This document shows positions 1 through 12,367 of a stretch of 64,000 bases of DNA, piece after piece. Below the pieces are notes generated by a model. That model searched no databases. It had not been told where the DNA came from and worked only from the letters and a program-made list of their open reading frames with translations. Every line of letters starts with the position of its first letter. The stretch's first letter is position 1. The position numbers and the translations under genes were made by a program. Source of the DNA: Vespula vulgaris (Eukaryota; Arthropoda; Insecta; Hymenoptera; Vespidae); NCBI RefSeq assembly GCF_905475345.1, contig NC_066591.1, positions 5,780,501-5,844,500 on the forward strand, in the 5' to 3' direction.

Positions 1-400
1 AAATCAGGCGGCTAACTGGCGGAGGATCAGTCCACTCTTACGGATAGCAAACCACACTACTCGGCAGCACATAAACCGACTCACTAGCACGACCGGTCAT
101 TTATTCGTTTTTAGCAATCAAACGTAGTCCATGTCGGTAGGACTTTTAATCGCGCCCGAACACTCCCGGGAGTGTTAGAAGAACGGTGACTCTACTTTAA
201 ATTCGCGTTCGCGGCGTTCTATGCACTAACCAAGAAATCAGGCGGCTAATTGGAGGAGGCTGAGTCCACTCTTACGGATAGCAAACCACACTACTCGGCA
301 GCACATAAACCGACTCACTAGCACGACCGGTCATTTATTCGTTTTTGCAATCAAACGTAGTCCATATCGGTAGGACTTTTATTCGCGCCCGAGAACACCA
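1..400. repeat. 234-bp tandem repeat, array A (cut by window edge)
   Basis: Two units of the 234-bp repeat lie here. The first is cut by the window edge and the second runs into the first core copy. Each unit contains a GACCGGTC-type half palindrome, an AGTCC...GGACT hairpin and, in complete units, the perfect palindrome AACACTCCCGGGAGTGTT, followed by GGTGACTCTACTTTAAATTCGCGTTCGC-like sequence. The stretch is almost identical to 4,778-5,177, so it belongs to the 4,777-bp duplication. No coding potential is visible. Confidence 0.9.
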
Positions 401-940
401 CGTCTCTGCCCGCCGACACAGGCGTGAGAGTTCTTCCTATCTTACCCGTATTCGCGTCTAGCAATCGATTATGAAACGAACATTTCGACGATTTATGGGA
501 TCACCCTCGCCGATATGTCGAAGTCCATGAACTGGAGGAGAAGCAGAAGAGAAAGAGAAGAAAAGAAAGCCGGGACATGCGCGCATGTGAGGGGGATAGA
601 ATTCGGAAGAGAAAGAAGAAGGCATATCCGGAAAGTAACACGTGCACGTGTGAGAACGATGAAAGGGAAAAGAAAAGATGGACATAGAGTGTAGCTACAC
701 TTGACCAAAACCGGGGTACGAAAATCGAGCTCGATTTTTCGATACTGAAAGGGGGATACCCGCACAGAAGCCCACACCCATGAGCCCAACTCATAGGTCC
801 CACCCGAAAGAAATTAGAATAATGAACCTTGAGTTTTTATTTCCGAGTATAGGAAAGATGTATGAAACAATGTAAAATGCACGAAGTTCGATGTTTAATT
901 GGAATTTCATAGAAAAGATTTTGGAAAAATCTTGAAGAAC

Positions 941-1065
941 GCAGCCATTCGCAAGGTTATACTTGCAGCCTACAAGATTTCGACATATCACAAGTACTTC
1001 CGACCCAGGTTCCACCGCGTGGAGGTTGCTGCTTCTGGAGACCCACGGACTAACGGTGGCTCTAC
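941..1065 (+). other. hairpin element, copy A1
   Basis: First copy of a recurrent element whose consensus is GCAGCCATTCGC, a stem arm near CGGTAGTACTTGC, an A/T-rich loop, the complementary arm, then ACCCAGGTCCCACC, GGAGGTTGCTGC and GGAGACCCACGG. In this copy the stem is weaker (GGTTATACTTG against CAAGTACTTCC, about 8 of 11 pairs) and the loop shorter. The outer GCAGC/GCTGC pair could close the element. The function is unknown. Orientation here is arbitrary; copies in the right half of the window lie on the opposite strand. Confidence 0.6.
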
Positions 1066-1642
1066 TCTTTACTACTTTTACTACTATCAAGAAAGCAAAG
1101 CAACGAGGCGATCTCCACTCCGAACGAATTCAAGATCTCCAAATGCTAAAATTGCAGCCCCATGCGTCTCCGCATTTGGGAACCGACTTACGCATAGCTC
1201 AACTATCCAACATCGAAAGCTTCGATCACCACTTGAGCACAACCGGTCTTGCTTTCGCGACAAACGCCGGAACCCAAAATTGAATCTACCGCAGTCACGA
1301 TACTTACGCGAGCATTCCAGAAACACTCACGCGAATATGTTGAATACATTAGAGCCAATTTAGGACTTAATCGCGACCGAGAACACCAACGCCTTTGCCA
1401 GCCGACGTAAGCGAGTGTTCTTCTATCTTGCCCGAACGGGATAAAAGAAATCCTTCCACGCCTGAGGTAGAAAGATTCTTTAAACACCCGTATAAAAATC
1501 TGAGTCCCTCGATGGTCCTTGGGTGACGCAACGATTGCTGCACCTGGAAATAAACGGACTAACGAGGATTCTATTCTAAAATCCACGACCCGAGATGCTT
1601 TTCCGCTTCGGGAGCTTCGAGCTTCTCAGCAAACTGGAGATG

Positions 1643-1649
1643 TATAAAA
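1643..1649 (+). promoter_or_regulatory. TATA-like box in the core unit
   Basis: TATAAAA, in the context GGAGATGTATAAAACCCCGC, is kept in every core-type unit and lies about 52 bp upstream of the 20-bp palindrome. The spacing to a possible initiator (CAGATTGC, about 25 bp downstream) would suit an RNA polymerase II core promoter. This is inference from motif and spacing only; an A/T-rich genome gives many chance matches. Confidence 0.25.
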
Positions 1650-1700
1650 CCCCGCTTACAGATTGCTCCACCGTCCACACCGTCGGCTTCAGACATCTCG

Positions 1701-1720
1701 AGACACGACCGGTCGTGTCT
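1701..1720. other. perfect 20-bp palindrome
   Basis: AGACACGACCGGTCGTGTCT is its own reverse complement. The same 20 bases recur at 6,478, 9,617, 10,801 and 12,368. The 234-bp units carry the related GCACGACCGGTC, so this palindrome seems to be an old part of the shared ancestral unit. It could be a dimeric protein site or an RNA/DNA hairpin. Confidence 0.85.
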
Positions 1721-2566
1721 ACATTTCGATTTCAAAAATCAAAACGTAGTCCTCGGTAGGACTAAATCTCGCGATCGCGAACACCCATACGCGTGCCGGC
1801 CGTCACGCGCGTGAGTGTTTTCCCTATCATTCGCGTACAGAAGCAAGGAGATATACCTTTTATGCATATAATAAAGATTATATGCAGAGAGGTTCCTTTA
1901 ACTTCCGTGTAAAAATCCCACGACGATAGGTCCAGCGATCACCTAACTTGAAACAGAAAAAGGACAACAGAATATATTACATATATTTAAAAGAATATAT
2001 TTATATATATAGTAAAATATGAGTAAAAATTAAAAAGATAACACAAATTAAATCTAAAAGCAAAAATTAAAAAGGTAATAAAAAATAAATATAAGAGCAG
2101 AAATTATATGTAATATTATATGCAAAAAGACATTTATATTCAAAAAGATCCCTGTAATAATTTAATTTCACGATGATCCAGTCGTCGATGATCGCACGTT
2201 CGATGATCGTTCGTTCGATGATCTAACCTGAAACAGAAAAAGAGTAAAAAAAAAGTGGAGAAAAAAATAAAAAGAAGAAAGGAAAAAAAACGCAGTAGAG
2301 AAAAATAGAAAAAGAAACGTGGAGTATTTGCGTAAGTGAACGTGAGAAAAATAGAATTCCGAACGATTATTTTGCATCTTGAAAATCATTTCGGTCGAGG
2401 AAGATCAGAGTACCATTATTGAGTTCGATTTTTCCCTAGTGAAAGAACCATACCCGCCTAAGGCCCACACCCGAGGGCCCCTCCCAAGGGTCCCACCCGA
2501 TAGAAGATAGAGAACTTGATCAACAATTTAACCAAAAATTAAAAATAATTGTTTTAAGCTTAATAT

Positions 2567-2748
2567 GCAGCCATTCGCCCGGTAGTACTTGCGCTATATA
2601 ATTATTTAAATTTCTATATATAATTTAGTTATAAACTTTTGATGTAATTTAGATACAATTTCAATATATTGCAAGTACTACCGACCCAGGTCCCACCGCT
2701 TGGAGGTTGCTACATCTGGGGACCCACGGGCTAACGGTGACTCTACTC
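2567..2748 (+). other. hairpin element, copy A2 (13-bp perfect stem)
   Basis: CGGTAGTACTTGC at 2,580-2,592 is perfectly complementary to GCAAGTACTACCG at 2,671-2,683. The 78-nt loop is almost pure A/T. The 3' flank is the conserved ACCCAGGTCCCACC, GGAGGTTGCT and GGGACCCACGGGCTAACGG, followed by GACTCTACT. Copies 10,494 and 12,057 have CGGTAATGC in the same arm with the partner changed to match. The element leads directly into the 234-bp array. Confidence 0.75.
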
Positions 2749-2759
2749 TAAAGTTCGCG

Positions 2760-5160
2760 TGACCGGCGTGATCAAATAATCGACGTTCCATAAAACGAAG
2801 TCCCCGGTAGGACTTTTAATCGCGCCCGAACACTCCCGGGAGTGTTAGAAGAACGGTGACTCTACTTTAAATTCGCGTTCGCGGCGTTCTATGCACTAAC
2901 CAAGAAATCAGGCGGCTAACTGAAGGAGGATCAGCCCACTCTTACGGATAGCAAACCACACTACTCGGCAGCACATAAACCGACTCACTAGCACGACGGG
3001 TCATTTATTCGTTTTTAACAATAAAACGTAGTCCATGTCGGTAGGACTTTTAATCGCGCCCGAACACTCCCGGGAGTGTTAGAAGAACGGTGACTCTACT
3101 TTAAATTCGCGTTCGCGGCGTTCTATGCACTAACCAAGAAATCAGGCGGCTAACTGGCGGAGGATCAGTCCACTCTTACGGATAGCAAACCACACTACTC
3201 GGCAGCACATAAACCGACTCACTAGCACGACCGGTCATTTATTCGTTTTTAGCAATCAAACGTAGTCCATGTCGGTAGGACTTTTAATCGCGCCCGAACA
3301 CTCCCGTGAGTGTTAGAAGAACGGTGACTCTACTTTAAATTCGCGTTCGCGGCGTTCTATGGACTAACCAAGAAATCAGGCGGCTAACTGGCGGAGGATC
3401 AGTCCACTCTTACGGATAGCAAACCACACTACTCGGCAGCACATAAACCGACTCACTAGCACGACCGGTCATTTATTCGTTTTTAGCAATCAAACGTAGT
3501 CCATGTCGGTAGGACTTTTTAATCGCGCCCGAACACTCCCGGGAGTGTTAGAAGAACGGTGACTCTACTTTAAATTCGCGTTCGCGGCGTTCTATGCACT
3601 AATCAAGAAATCAGGCGGCTAACTGGCGGAGGGTGAGTCCACTCTTACGGATAGCAAACCACAGTACTCGGCAGCACATAAACCGACTCACTAGCACGAC
3701 CGGTCATTTATTCGTTTTTAGCAATCAAACGTAGTCCATGTCGGTAGGACTTTTAATCGCGCCCGAACACTCCCGGGAGTGTTAGAAGAACGGTGACTCT
3801 ACTTTAAATTCGCGTTCGCGGCGTTCTATGCACTAATCAAGAAATCAGGCGGCTAACTGGCGGAGGGTGAGTCCACTCTTACGGATAGCAAACCACAGTA
3901 CTCGGCAGCACATAAACCGACTCACTAGCACGACCGGTCATTTATTCGTTTTTAGCAATCAAACGTAGTCCATGTCGGTAGGACTTTTAATCGCGCCCGA
4001 ACACTCCCGGGAGTGTTAGAAGAACGGTGACTCTACTTTAAATTCGCGTTCGCGGCGTTCTATGCACTAATCAAGAAATCAGGCGGCTAACTGGCGGAGG
4101 ATCAGTCCACTCTTACGGATAGCAAACCACACTACTCGGCAGCACATAAACCGACTCACTAGCACGACCGGTCATTTATTCGTTTTTAGCAATCAAACGT
4201 AGTCCATGTCGGTAGGACTTTTAATCGCGCCCGAACACTCCCGGGAGTGTTAGAAGAACGGTGACTCTACTTTAAATTCGCGTTCGCGGCGTTCTATGCA
4301 CTAATCAAGAAATCAGGCGGCTAACTGGCGGAGGGTCAGTCCACTCTTACGGATAGCAAACCACACTACTCGGCAGCACATAAACCGACTCACTAGCACG
4401 ACCGGTCATTTATTCGTTTTTAGCAATCAAACGTAGTCCATGTCGGTAGGACTTTTAATCGCGCCCGAACACTCCCGGGAGTGTTAGAAGAACGGTGACT
4501 CTACTTTAAATTCGCGTTCGCGGCGTTCTATGCACTAATCAAGAAATCAGGCGGCTAACTGGCGGAGGATCAGTCCACTCTTACGGATAGCAAACCACAC
4601 TACTCGGCAGCACATAAACCGACTCACTAGCACGACCGGTCATTTATTCGTTTTTAGCAATCAAACGTAGTCCATGTCGGTAGGACTTTTAATCGCGCCC
4701 GAACACTCCCGGGAGTGTTAGAAGAACGGTGACTCTACTTTAAATTCGCGTTCGCGGCGTTCTATGCACCAACCAAGAAATCAGGCGGCTAACTGGCGGA
4801 GGATCAGTCCACTCTTACGGATAGCAAACCACACTACTCGGCAGCACATAAACCGACTCACTAGCACGACCGGTCATTTATTCGTTTTTAGCAATCAAAC
4901 GTAGTCCATGTCGGTAGGACTTTTAATCGCGCCCGAACACTCCCGGGAGTGTTAGAAGAACGGTGACTCTACTTTAAATTCGCGTTCGCGGCGTTCTATG
5001 CACCAACCAAGAAATCAGGCGGCTAATTGGAGGAGGCTGAGTCCACTCTTACGGATAGCAAACCACACTACTCGGCAGCACATAAACCGACTCACTAGCA
5101 CGACCGGTCATTTATTCGTTTTTGCAATCAAACGTAGTCCATATCGGTAGGACTTTTATT
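2760..5160. repeat. 234-bp tandem repeat, array B (10 units)
   Basis: The palindrome AACACTCCCGGGAGTGTT (one copy reads CCCGTGAG) marks each unit. Its CACTCCC core starts at 2,831, 3,065, 3,299, 3,534, 3,768, 4,002, 4,236, 4,470, 4,704 and 4,938. The period is thus 234 bp, with a single 235-bp interval caused by an extra T. Units differ by a few substitutions (GGATCAG versus GGGTGAG; CACTAACC versus CACTAATC). Each unit carries AGTCC and GGACT arms flanking a short loop and ends with GGTGACTCTACTTTAAATT. No long frame runs through, so it is noncoding satellite. Confidence 0.95.
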
Positions 5161-5717
5161 CGCGCCCGAGAACACCACGTCTCTGCCCGCCGACACAGGC
5201 GTGAGAGTTCTTCCTATCTTACCCGTATTCGCGTCTAGCAATCGATTATGAAACGAACATTTCGACGATTTATGGGATCACCCTCGCCGATATGTCGAAG
5301 TCCATGAACTGGAGGAGAAGCAGAAGAGAAAGAGAAGAAAAGAAAGCCGGGACATGCGCGCATGTGAGGGGGATAGAATTCGGAAGAGAAAGAAGAAGGC
5401 ATATCCGGAAAGTAACACGTGCACGTGTGAGAACGATGAAAGGGAAAAGAAAAGATGGACATAGAGTGTAGCTACACTTGACCAAAACCGGGGTACGAAA
5501 ATCGAGCTCGATTTTTCGATACTGAAAGGGGGATACCCGCACAGAAGCCCACACCCATGAGCCCAACTCATAGGTCCCACCCGAAAGAAATTAGAATAAT
5601 GAACCTTGAGTTTTTATTTCCGAGTATAGGAAAGATGTATGAAACAATGTAAAATGCACGAAGTTCGATGTTTAATTGGAATTTCATAGAAAAGATTTTG
5701 GAAAAATCTTGAAGAAC

Positions 5718-5842
5718 GCAGCCATTCGCAAGGTTATACTTGCAGCCTACAAGATTTCGACATATCACAAGTACTTCCGACCCAGGTTCCACCGCGTGGA
5801 GGTTGCTGCTTCTGGAGACCCACGGACTAACGGTGGCTCTAC
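5718..5842 (+). other. hairpin element, copy B1
   Basis: Same as the element at 941, 4,777 bp further on, with the weaker 8-of-11-pair stem. Confidence 0.6.
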
Positions 5843-6477
5843 TCTTTACTACTTTTACTACTATCAAGAAAGCAAAGCAACGAGGCGATCTCCACTCCGA
5901 ACGAATTCAAGATCTCCAAATGCTAAAATTGCAGCCCCATGCGTCTCCGCATTTGGGAACCGACTTACGCATAGCTCAACTATCCAACATCGAAAGCTTC
6001 GATCACCACTTGAGCACAACCGGTCTTGCTTTCGCGACAAACGCCGGAACCCAAAATTGAATCTACCGCAGTCACGATACTTACGCGAGCATTCCAGAAA
6101 CACTCACGCGAATATGTTGAATACATTAGAGCCAATTTAGGACTTAATCGCGACCGAGAACACCAACGCCTTTGCCAGCCGACGTAAGCGAGTGTTCTTC
6201 TATCTTGCCCGAACGGGATAAAAGAAATCCTTCCACGCCTGAGGTAGAAAGATTCTTTAAACACCCGTATAAAAATCTGAGTCCCTCGATGGTCCTTGGG
6301 TGACGCAACGATTGCTGCACCTGGAAATAAACGGACTAACGAGGATTCTATTCTAAAATCCACGACCCGAGATGCTTTTCCGCTTCGGGAGCTTCGAGCT
6401 TCTCAGCAAACTGGAGATGTATAAAACCCCGCTTACAGATTGCTCCACCGTCCACACCGTCGGCTTCAGACATCTCG

Positions 6478-6497
6478 AGACACGACCGGTCGTGTCT
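6478..6497. other. perfect 20-bp palindrome
   Basis: Second copy of AGACACGACCGGTCGTGTCT, again about 52 bp downstream of TATAAAA. Confidence 0.85.
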
Positions 6498-7343
6498 ACA
6501 TTTCGATTTCAAAAATCAAAACGTAGTCCTCGGTAGGACTAAATCTCGCGATCGCGAACACCCATACGCGTGCCGGCCGTCACGCGCGTGAGTGTTTTCC
6601 CTATCATTCGCGTACAGAAGCAAGGAGATATACCTTTTATGCATATAATAAAGATTATATGCAGAGAGGTTCCTTTAACTTCCGTGTAAAAATCCCACGA
6701 CGATAGGTCCAGCGATCACCTAACTTGAAACAGAAAAAGGACAACAGAATATATTACATATATTTAAAAGAATATATTTATATATATAGTAAAATATGAG
6801 TAAAAATTAAAAAGATAACACAAATTAAATCTAAAAGCAAAAATTAAAAAGGTAATAAAAAATAAATATAAGAGCAGAAATTATATGTAATATTATATGC
6901 AAAAAGACATTTATATTCAAAAAGATCCCTGTAATAATTTAATTTCACGATGATCCAGTCGTCGATGATCGCACGTTCGATGATCGTTCGTTCGATGATC
7001 TAACCTGAAACAGAAAAAGAGTAAAAAAAAAGTGGAGAAAAAAATAAAAAGAAGAAAGGAAAAAAAACGCAGTAGAGAAAAATAGAAAAAGAAACGTGGA
7101 GTATTTGCGTAAGTGAACGTGAGAAAAATAGAATTCCGAACGATTATTTTGCATCTTGAAAATCATTTCGGTCGAGGAAGATCAGAGTACCATTATTGAG
7201 TTCGATTTTTCCCTAGTGAAAGAACCATACCCGCCTAAGGCCCACACCCGAGGGCCCCTCCCAAGGGTCCCACCCGATAGAAGATAGAGAACTTGATCAA
7301 CAATTTAACCAAAAATTAAAAATAATTGTTTTAAGCTTAATAT

Positions 7344-7525
7344 GCAGCCATTCGCCCGGTAGTACTTGCGCTATATAATTATTTAAATTTCTATATATAA
7401 TTTAGTTATAAACTTTTGATGTAATTTAGATACAATTTCAATATATTGCAAGTACTACCGACCCAGGTCCCACCGCTTGGAGGTTGCTACATCTGGGGAC
7501 CCACGGGCTAACGGTGACTCTACTC
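7344..7525 (+). other. hairpin element, copy B2
   Basis: Same as the element at 2,567, with the 13-bp perfect stem, again immediately before a 234-bp array. Confidence 0.75.
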
Positions 7526-7536
7526 TAAAGTTCGCG

Positions 7537-8316
7537 TGACCGGCGTGATCAAATAATCGACGTTCCATAAAACGAAGTCCCCGGTAGGACTTTTAATCGC
7601 GCCCGAACACTCCCGGGAGTGTTAGAAGAACGGTGACTCTACTTTAAATTCGCGTTCGCGGCGTTCTATGCACTAACCAAGAAATCAGGCGGCTAACTGA
7701 AGGAGGATCAGCCCACTCTTACGGATAGCAAACCACACTACTCGGCAGCACATAAACCGACTCACTAGCACGACGGGTCATTTATTCGTTTTTAACAATC
7801 AAACGTAGTCCATGTCGGTAGGACTTTTAATCGCGCCCGAACACTCCCGGGAGTGTTAGAAGAACGGTGACTCTACTTTAAATTCGCGTTCGCGGCGTTC
7901 TATGCACCAACCAAGAAGTCAGGCGGCTAATTGGAGGAGGGTGAGTCCACTCTTACAGATAGCAAAGCACACTACTCGGCAGCACATAAATCGACCTACT
8001 AGCACGACCGGTCATTTATTCGTTTTTAGCAATCAAACGTGGTCCATATCGGTAGGACTTTTAATCGCGCCCGACCACTCCCGTGAGTGTTAGAAGAACG
8101 GTGACTCTACTTTAAATTCGCGTTCGCGGCGTTCTATGCACTAACCAAGATATCAGGCAGCTAACTGGAGGAGGGTGAGTCCACTCTTACGGATAGCAAA
8201 CCACACTACTCGGCAGCACATAAACCGACTCACTAGCACGACCGGTCATTTATTCGTGTTTAACAATCAAACGTAGTCCATATCGGTAGGACTTTTATTC
8301 GCGCCCGAGAACACCA
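7537..8316. repeat. 234-bp tandem repeat, array C (3 units)
   Basis: The palindrome core starts at 7,608, 7,842 and 8,076, giving a 234-bp period. The array is shorter than array B (3 versus 10 units), so copy number changes between cores. The third unit has a decayed palindrome (GACCACTCCCGTGAGTGTT) and other private changes (AGAAGTCAGG, ACAGATAGC), which suggests it is older than its neighbours. Confidence 0.93.
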
Positions 8317-8856
8317 CGTCTCTGCCCGCCGACACAGGCGTGAGAGTTCTTCCTATCTTACCCGTATTCGCGTCTAGCAATCGATTATGAAACGAACATT
8401 TCGACGATTTATGGGATCACCCTCGCCGATATGTCGAAGTCCATGAACTGGAGGAGAAGCAGAAGAGAAAGAGAAGAAAAGAAAGCCGGGACATGCGCGC
8501 ATGTGAGGGGGATAGAATTCGGAAGAGAAAGAAGAAGGCATATCCGGAAAGTAACACGTGCACGTGTGAGAACGATGAAAGGGAAAAGAAAAGATGGACA
8601 TAGAGTGTAGCTACACTTGACCAAAACCGGGGTACGAAAATCGAGCTCGATTTTTCGATACTGAAAGGGGGATACCCGCACAGAAGCCCACACCCATGAG
8701 CCCAACTCATAGGTCCCACCCGAAAGAAATTAGAATAATGAACCTTGAGTTTTTATTTCCGAGTATAGGAAAGATGTATGAAACAATGTAAAATGCACGA
8801 AGTTCGATGTTTAATTGGAATTTCATAGAAAAGATTTTGGAAAAATCTTGAAGAAC

Positions 8857-8981
8857 GCAGCCATTCGCAAGGTTATACTTGCAGCCTACAAGATTTCGAC
8901 ATATCACAAGTACTTCCGACCCAGGTTCCACCGCGTGGAGGTTGCTGCTTCTGGAGACCCACGGACTAACGGTGGCTCTAC
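8857..8981 (+). other. hairpin element, copy C1
   Basis: Same as the elements at 941 and 5,718. Confidence 0.6.
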
Positions 8982-9616
8982 TCTTTACTACTTTTACTAC
9001 TATCAAGAAAGCAAAGCAACGAGGCGATCTCCACTCCGAACGAATTCAAGATCTCCAAATGCTAAAATTGCAGCCCCATGCGTCTCCGCATTTGGGAACC
9101 GACTTACGCATAGCTCAACTATCCAACATCGAAAGCTTCGATCACCACTTGAGCACAACCGGTCTTGCTTTCGCGACAAACGCCGGAACCCAAAATTGAA
9201 TCTACCGCAGTCACGATACTTACGCGAGCATTCCAGAAACACTCACGCGAATATGTTGAATACATTAGAGCCAATTTAGGACTTAATCGCGACCGAGAAC
9301 ACCAACGCCTTTGCCAGCCGACGTAAGCGAGTGTTCTTCTATCTTGCCCGAACGGGATAAAAGAAATCCTTCCACGCCTGAGGTAGAAAGATTCTTTAAA
9401 CACCCGTATAAAAATCTGAGTCCCTCGATGGTCCTTGGGTGACGCAACGATTGCTGCACCTGGAAATAAACGGACTAACGAGGATTCTATTCTAAAATCC
9501 ACGACCCGAGATGCTTTTCCGCTTCGGGAGCTTCGAGCTTCTCAGCAAACTGGAGATGTATAAAACCCCGCTTACAGATTGCTCCACCGTCCACACCGTC
9601 GGCTTCAGACATCTCG

Positions 9617-9636
9617 AGACACGACCGGTCGTGTCT
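9617..9636. other. perfect 20-bp palindrome
   Basis: Third copy of AGACACGACCGGTCGTGTCT, downstream of TATAAAA. Confidence 0.85.
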
Positions 9637-10493
9637 ACATTTCGATTTCAAAAATCAAAACGTAGTCCTCGGTAGGACTAAATCTCGCGATCGCGAACAC
9701 CCATACGCGTGCCGGCCGTCACGCGCGTGAGTGTTTTCCCTATCATTCGCGTACAGAAGCAAGGAGATATACCTTTTATGCATATAATAAAGATTATATG
9801 CAGAGAGGTTCCTTTAACTTCCGTGTAAAAATCCCACGACGATAGGTCCAGCGATCACCTAACTTGAAACAGAAAAAGGACAACAGAATATATTACATAT
9901 ATTTAAAAGAATATATTTATATATATAGTAAAATATGAGTAAAAATTAAAAAGATAACACAAATTAAATCTAAAAGCAAAAATTAAAAAGGTAATAAAAA
10001 ATAAATATAAGAGCAGAAATTATATGTAATATTATATGCAAAAAGACATTTATATTCAAAAAGATCCCTGTAATAATTTAATTTCACGATGATCCAGTCG
10101 TCGATGATCGCACGTTCGATGATCGTTCGTTCGATGATCTAACCTGAAACAGAAAAAGAGTAAAAAAAAAGTGGAGAAAAAAATAATAAGAAGAAAGGAA
10201 AAAAAACGAAGTAGAGAAAAATAGAAAAAAATAGAAAAAGAAACGTGGAGTATTTGCGTAAGTGAACGTGAGATAAATAGAATTCCGAACGATTATTTTG
10301 CATCTTGAAAATCATTTCGCTCGAGGAAGATCAGAGTACCATTATTGAGTTCGATTTTTCCCTAGTGAAAGAACCATACCCGCCTAAGGCCCACACCCGA
10401 GGGCCCCTCCCAAGGGTCCCACCCGAAAGAAGACAGAGTAATTAATCAACAATTTAAACAATAATTTAACATAATTTGTTTAAACTATAATAT

Positions 10494-10675
10494 GCAGCCA
10501 TTCGCCCGGTAATGCTTGCGCTATATAATTATATATATATACATATATAATTTAGTTATAGATTGTAGATATAATTTAGACATAGATTTCAATATTTCGC
10601 AAGTATTACCGACCCGGGTCCCACCGCTTGGAGGTTGCTGCAGCTGGAGACCCACGGACTAACGGGGATTCTACT
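10494..10675 (+). other. hairpin element, copy C2
   Basis: CGGTAATGCTTGCG (10,507-10,520) pairs with CGCAAGTATTACCG (10,598-10,611): 13 Watson-Crick pairs and one G-T. Compared with copy A2, one stem base pair has changed from G-C to A-T on both sides at once, which preserves pairing. Confidence 0.75.
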
Positions 10676-10800
10676 CTAAAATCCACGATCCGAGATGCCT
10701 TTCCGCTTCGGGAGCTTCGAGCTTCTCAGCAAACTGGAGATGTATAAAACCCCGCTTACAGATTGCTCCACCGTCCACACCGTCGGCTTCAGACATCTCG

Positions 10801-10820
10801 AGACACGACCGGTCGTGTCT
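10801..10820. other. perfect 20-bp palindrome
   Basis: Fourth copy of AGACACGACCGGTCGTGTCT. Confidence 0.85.
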
Positions 10821-11039
10821 ATTTCGCTATTTCAAAGAACAAAACGAAGTCCTCGGTAGGACTAAATCTCGCGATCGCGAACACCCACGCGTGTGCCGGC
10901 CGTCACGCGCGTGAGTGTTTTCCCTATCATTCGCGTACGGAAGCAAGGAGACATACCCTTTCTGCATATAACAAAAATTATATGCAGAGAGGTTCCATTA
11001 ACTTCCATGTAAAAATCCCACGATGATTGGTTCCTCGAT

Positions 11040-11620
11040 TACCTAATCTGAAACAGACAAAGAATAATACAAGAGATGAATATAAATGCAAAAATTAAAC
11101 AGGTAACATAAACTAAATATAAAAGCAAAAATTAGATATAACAAAAATTATATATAAAAGCAAAAATTAAAGAGGTAACATAAACTAAATATAAAAGTAA
11201 AAATTAAACAGGTAACATAAACTAAATATAAAAGCAAAAATTAGATATAACAAAAATTATATATAAAAGCAAAAATTAAACAGGTAACATAAACTAAATA
11301 TAAAAGTAAAAATTAAACAGGTAACATAAACTAAATATAAAAGCAAAAATTAGATATAACAAAAATTAAATATAAAACCAAAAATTAAATATAAAAGCAA
11401 AAATTAAACAGGTAACATAAACTAAATATAAAAGCAAAAATTAGATATAACAAAAATTACATATAAAAGCAAAAATTAAATATAAAAGCAAAAATTAAAC
11501 AGGTAACATAAAATAAATATAAAAGCAAAAATTTAATATAAAAGCAAAAATTTAATATAAAAGCAAAAATTAAAAAGATTAGAAAACTTAAATATAAGAG
11601 TAAAAATTATATGTAAAAAG
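11040..11620. repeat. A/T-rich minisatellite inside the 1.56-kb unit
   Basis: Irregular tandem repeat of ~35-40 bp built from AAAGCAAAAATTAAACAGGT and AACATAAACTAAATATAAA. It is an expanded version of the shorter A/T stretches at 1,970-2,160, 6,750-6,940 and 9,890-10,080. Noncoding. Confidence 0.88.
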
Positions 11621-12056
11621 ACATTTAATTCAAAAATTTCTCTGTAAAAATTTAATTCCATGATGACCGATCCCTAGATGATCCCTCACTCGATGATCGC
11701 TCCCTCGATGATCTAACCTGAAACAGAAAAAGAGTTAAAAAATGATTAAAAGAAGATAAATAGAAAAGAGTAAAAGAAAAGAAGAAATGAAGAAGAGAAG
11801 AAGTGAAAAAGAGTATTTGTGTATGTTCGCGTGAGAAAAATAGAATTCTGAACGATTGATATGCATCTCGAAGATCGTTTTATTCGAAGAAAATCAGAGT
11901 ACCATAATTGAGTTTGATTTTTCCTTAGTGAAAGAGCCAAACCCGCCTAAGGCCCACACCCGAGGGCCCCTCCCAAGGGTCCCACCCGAAAGAAGACAGA
12001 GTAATTAATCAACAATTTAATCAATAATTTAACATAATTTGTTTAAACTATAATAT

Positions 12057-12240
12057 GCAGCCATTCGCCCGGTAATGCTTGCGCTATATAATTATATATA
12101 TATATATACATATATAATTTAGTTATAGATTGTAGATATAATTTAGACATAGATTTCAATATTTCGCAAGTATTACCGACCCGGGTCCCACCGCTTGGAG
12201 GTTGCTGCAGCTGGAGACCCACGGACTAACGGGGATTCTA
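12057..12240 (+). other. hairpin element, copy C3
   Basis: CGGTAATGCTTGCG (12,070-12,083) pairs with CGCAAGTATTACCG (12,165-12,178), as in copy C2. The loop is slightly longer because of an extra TATA repeat. Confidence 0.75.
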
Positions 12241-12367
12241 CTCTAAAATCCACGATCCGAGATGCCTTTCCGCTTCGGGAGCTTCGAGCTTCTCAACAAA
12301 CTGGAGATGTATAAAACTCCGCTTACAGAATGCTCCACCGTCTACACCGTCAGCTTCAGGCATCTCG

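Larger units (their letters stand above)
400..2760. repeat. macrosatellite core, copy 1
   Basis: This ~2.4-kb block recurs at 5,177-7,537 (offset 4,777) and in most of its length at 8,316-10,430 (offset 7,916). Small frames of identical length and sequence recur in every copy on both strands, so divergence is very low. Internally it is built from older repeats: two hairpin elements (from 941 and 2,567), two GC-rich GGCCCACACCCGAGGGCCC-like boxes, an AT-rich A/T/G-poor-C stretch (1,970-2,160), and TATAAAA at 1,643 upstream of a perfect 20-bp palindrome at 1,701. The frames in it mix strands, start at TTG or GTG in several cases and resemble no family I know, so I do not call genes. Confidence 0.9.
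5177..7537. repeat. macrosatellite core, copy 2
   Basis: Near-exact copy of the first core at an offset of 4,777 bp. The similarity extends beyond the core into the 234-bp units on both sides, so the duplicated piece is the whole 4,777-bp period rather than the core alone. A few single-base differences (for example CACTAACC versus CACCAACC upstream of the core) show that this is not simply repeated text. Confidence 0.9.
8316..10430. repeat. macrosatellite core, copy 3
   Basis: Copy of the second core at an offset of 3,139 bp. It is almost identical up to about 10,190, then gains small changes (an extra AAAAATAGAAAA-type insertion near 10,220; CGCTCGAGG for CGGTCGAGG). After the GGGCCCCTCCCAAGGGTCCC box at about 10,400 it switches to a different downstream sequence shared with 11,940-12,480. 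Confidence 0.9.

Noticed and set aside
458..803. Phe/Ser/Leu-rich minus-strand frames in each core
   Set aside because: They translate a purine-rich tract and overlap one another in three frames. No protein-like pattern.
899..1363. 154-codon plus-strand frame, repeated at 5,676 and 8,815
   Set aside because: It starts at TTG, lies across a hairpin element and is open only because the three cores are near-identical copies. Other frames on both strands are equally open there.
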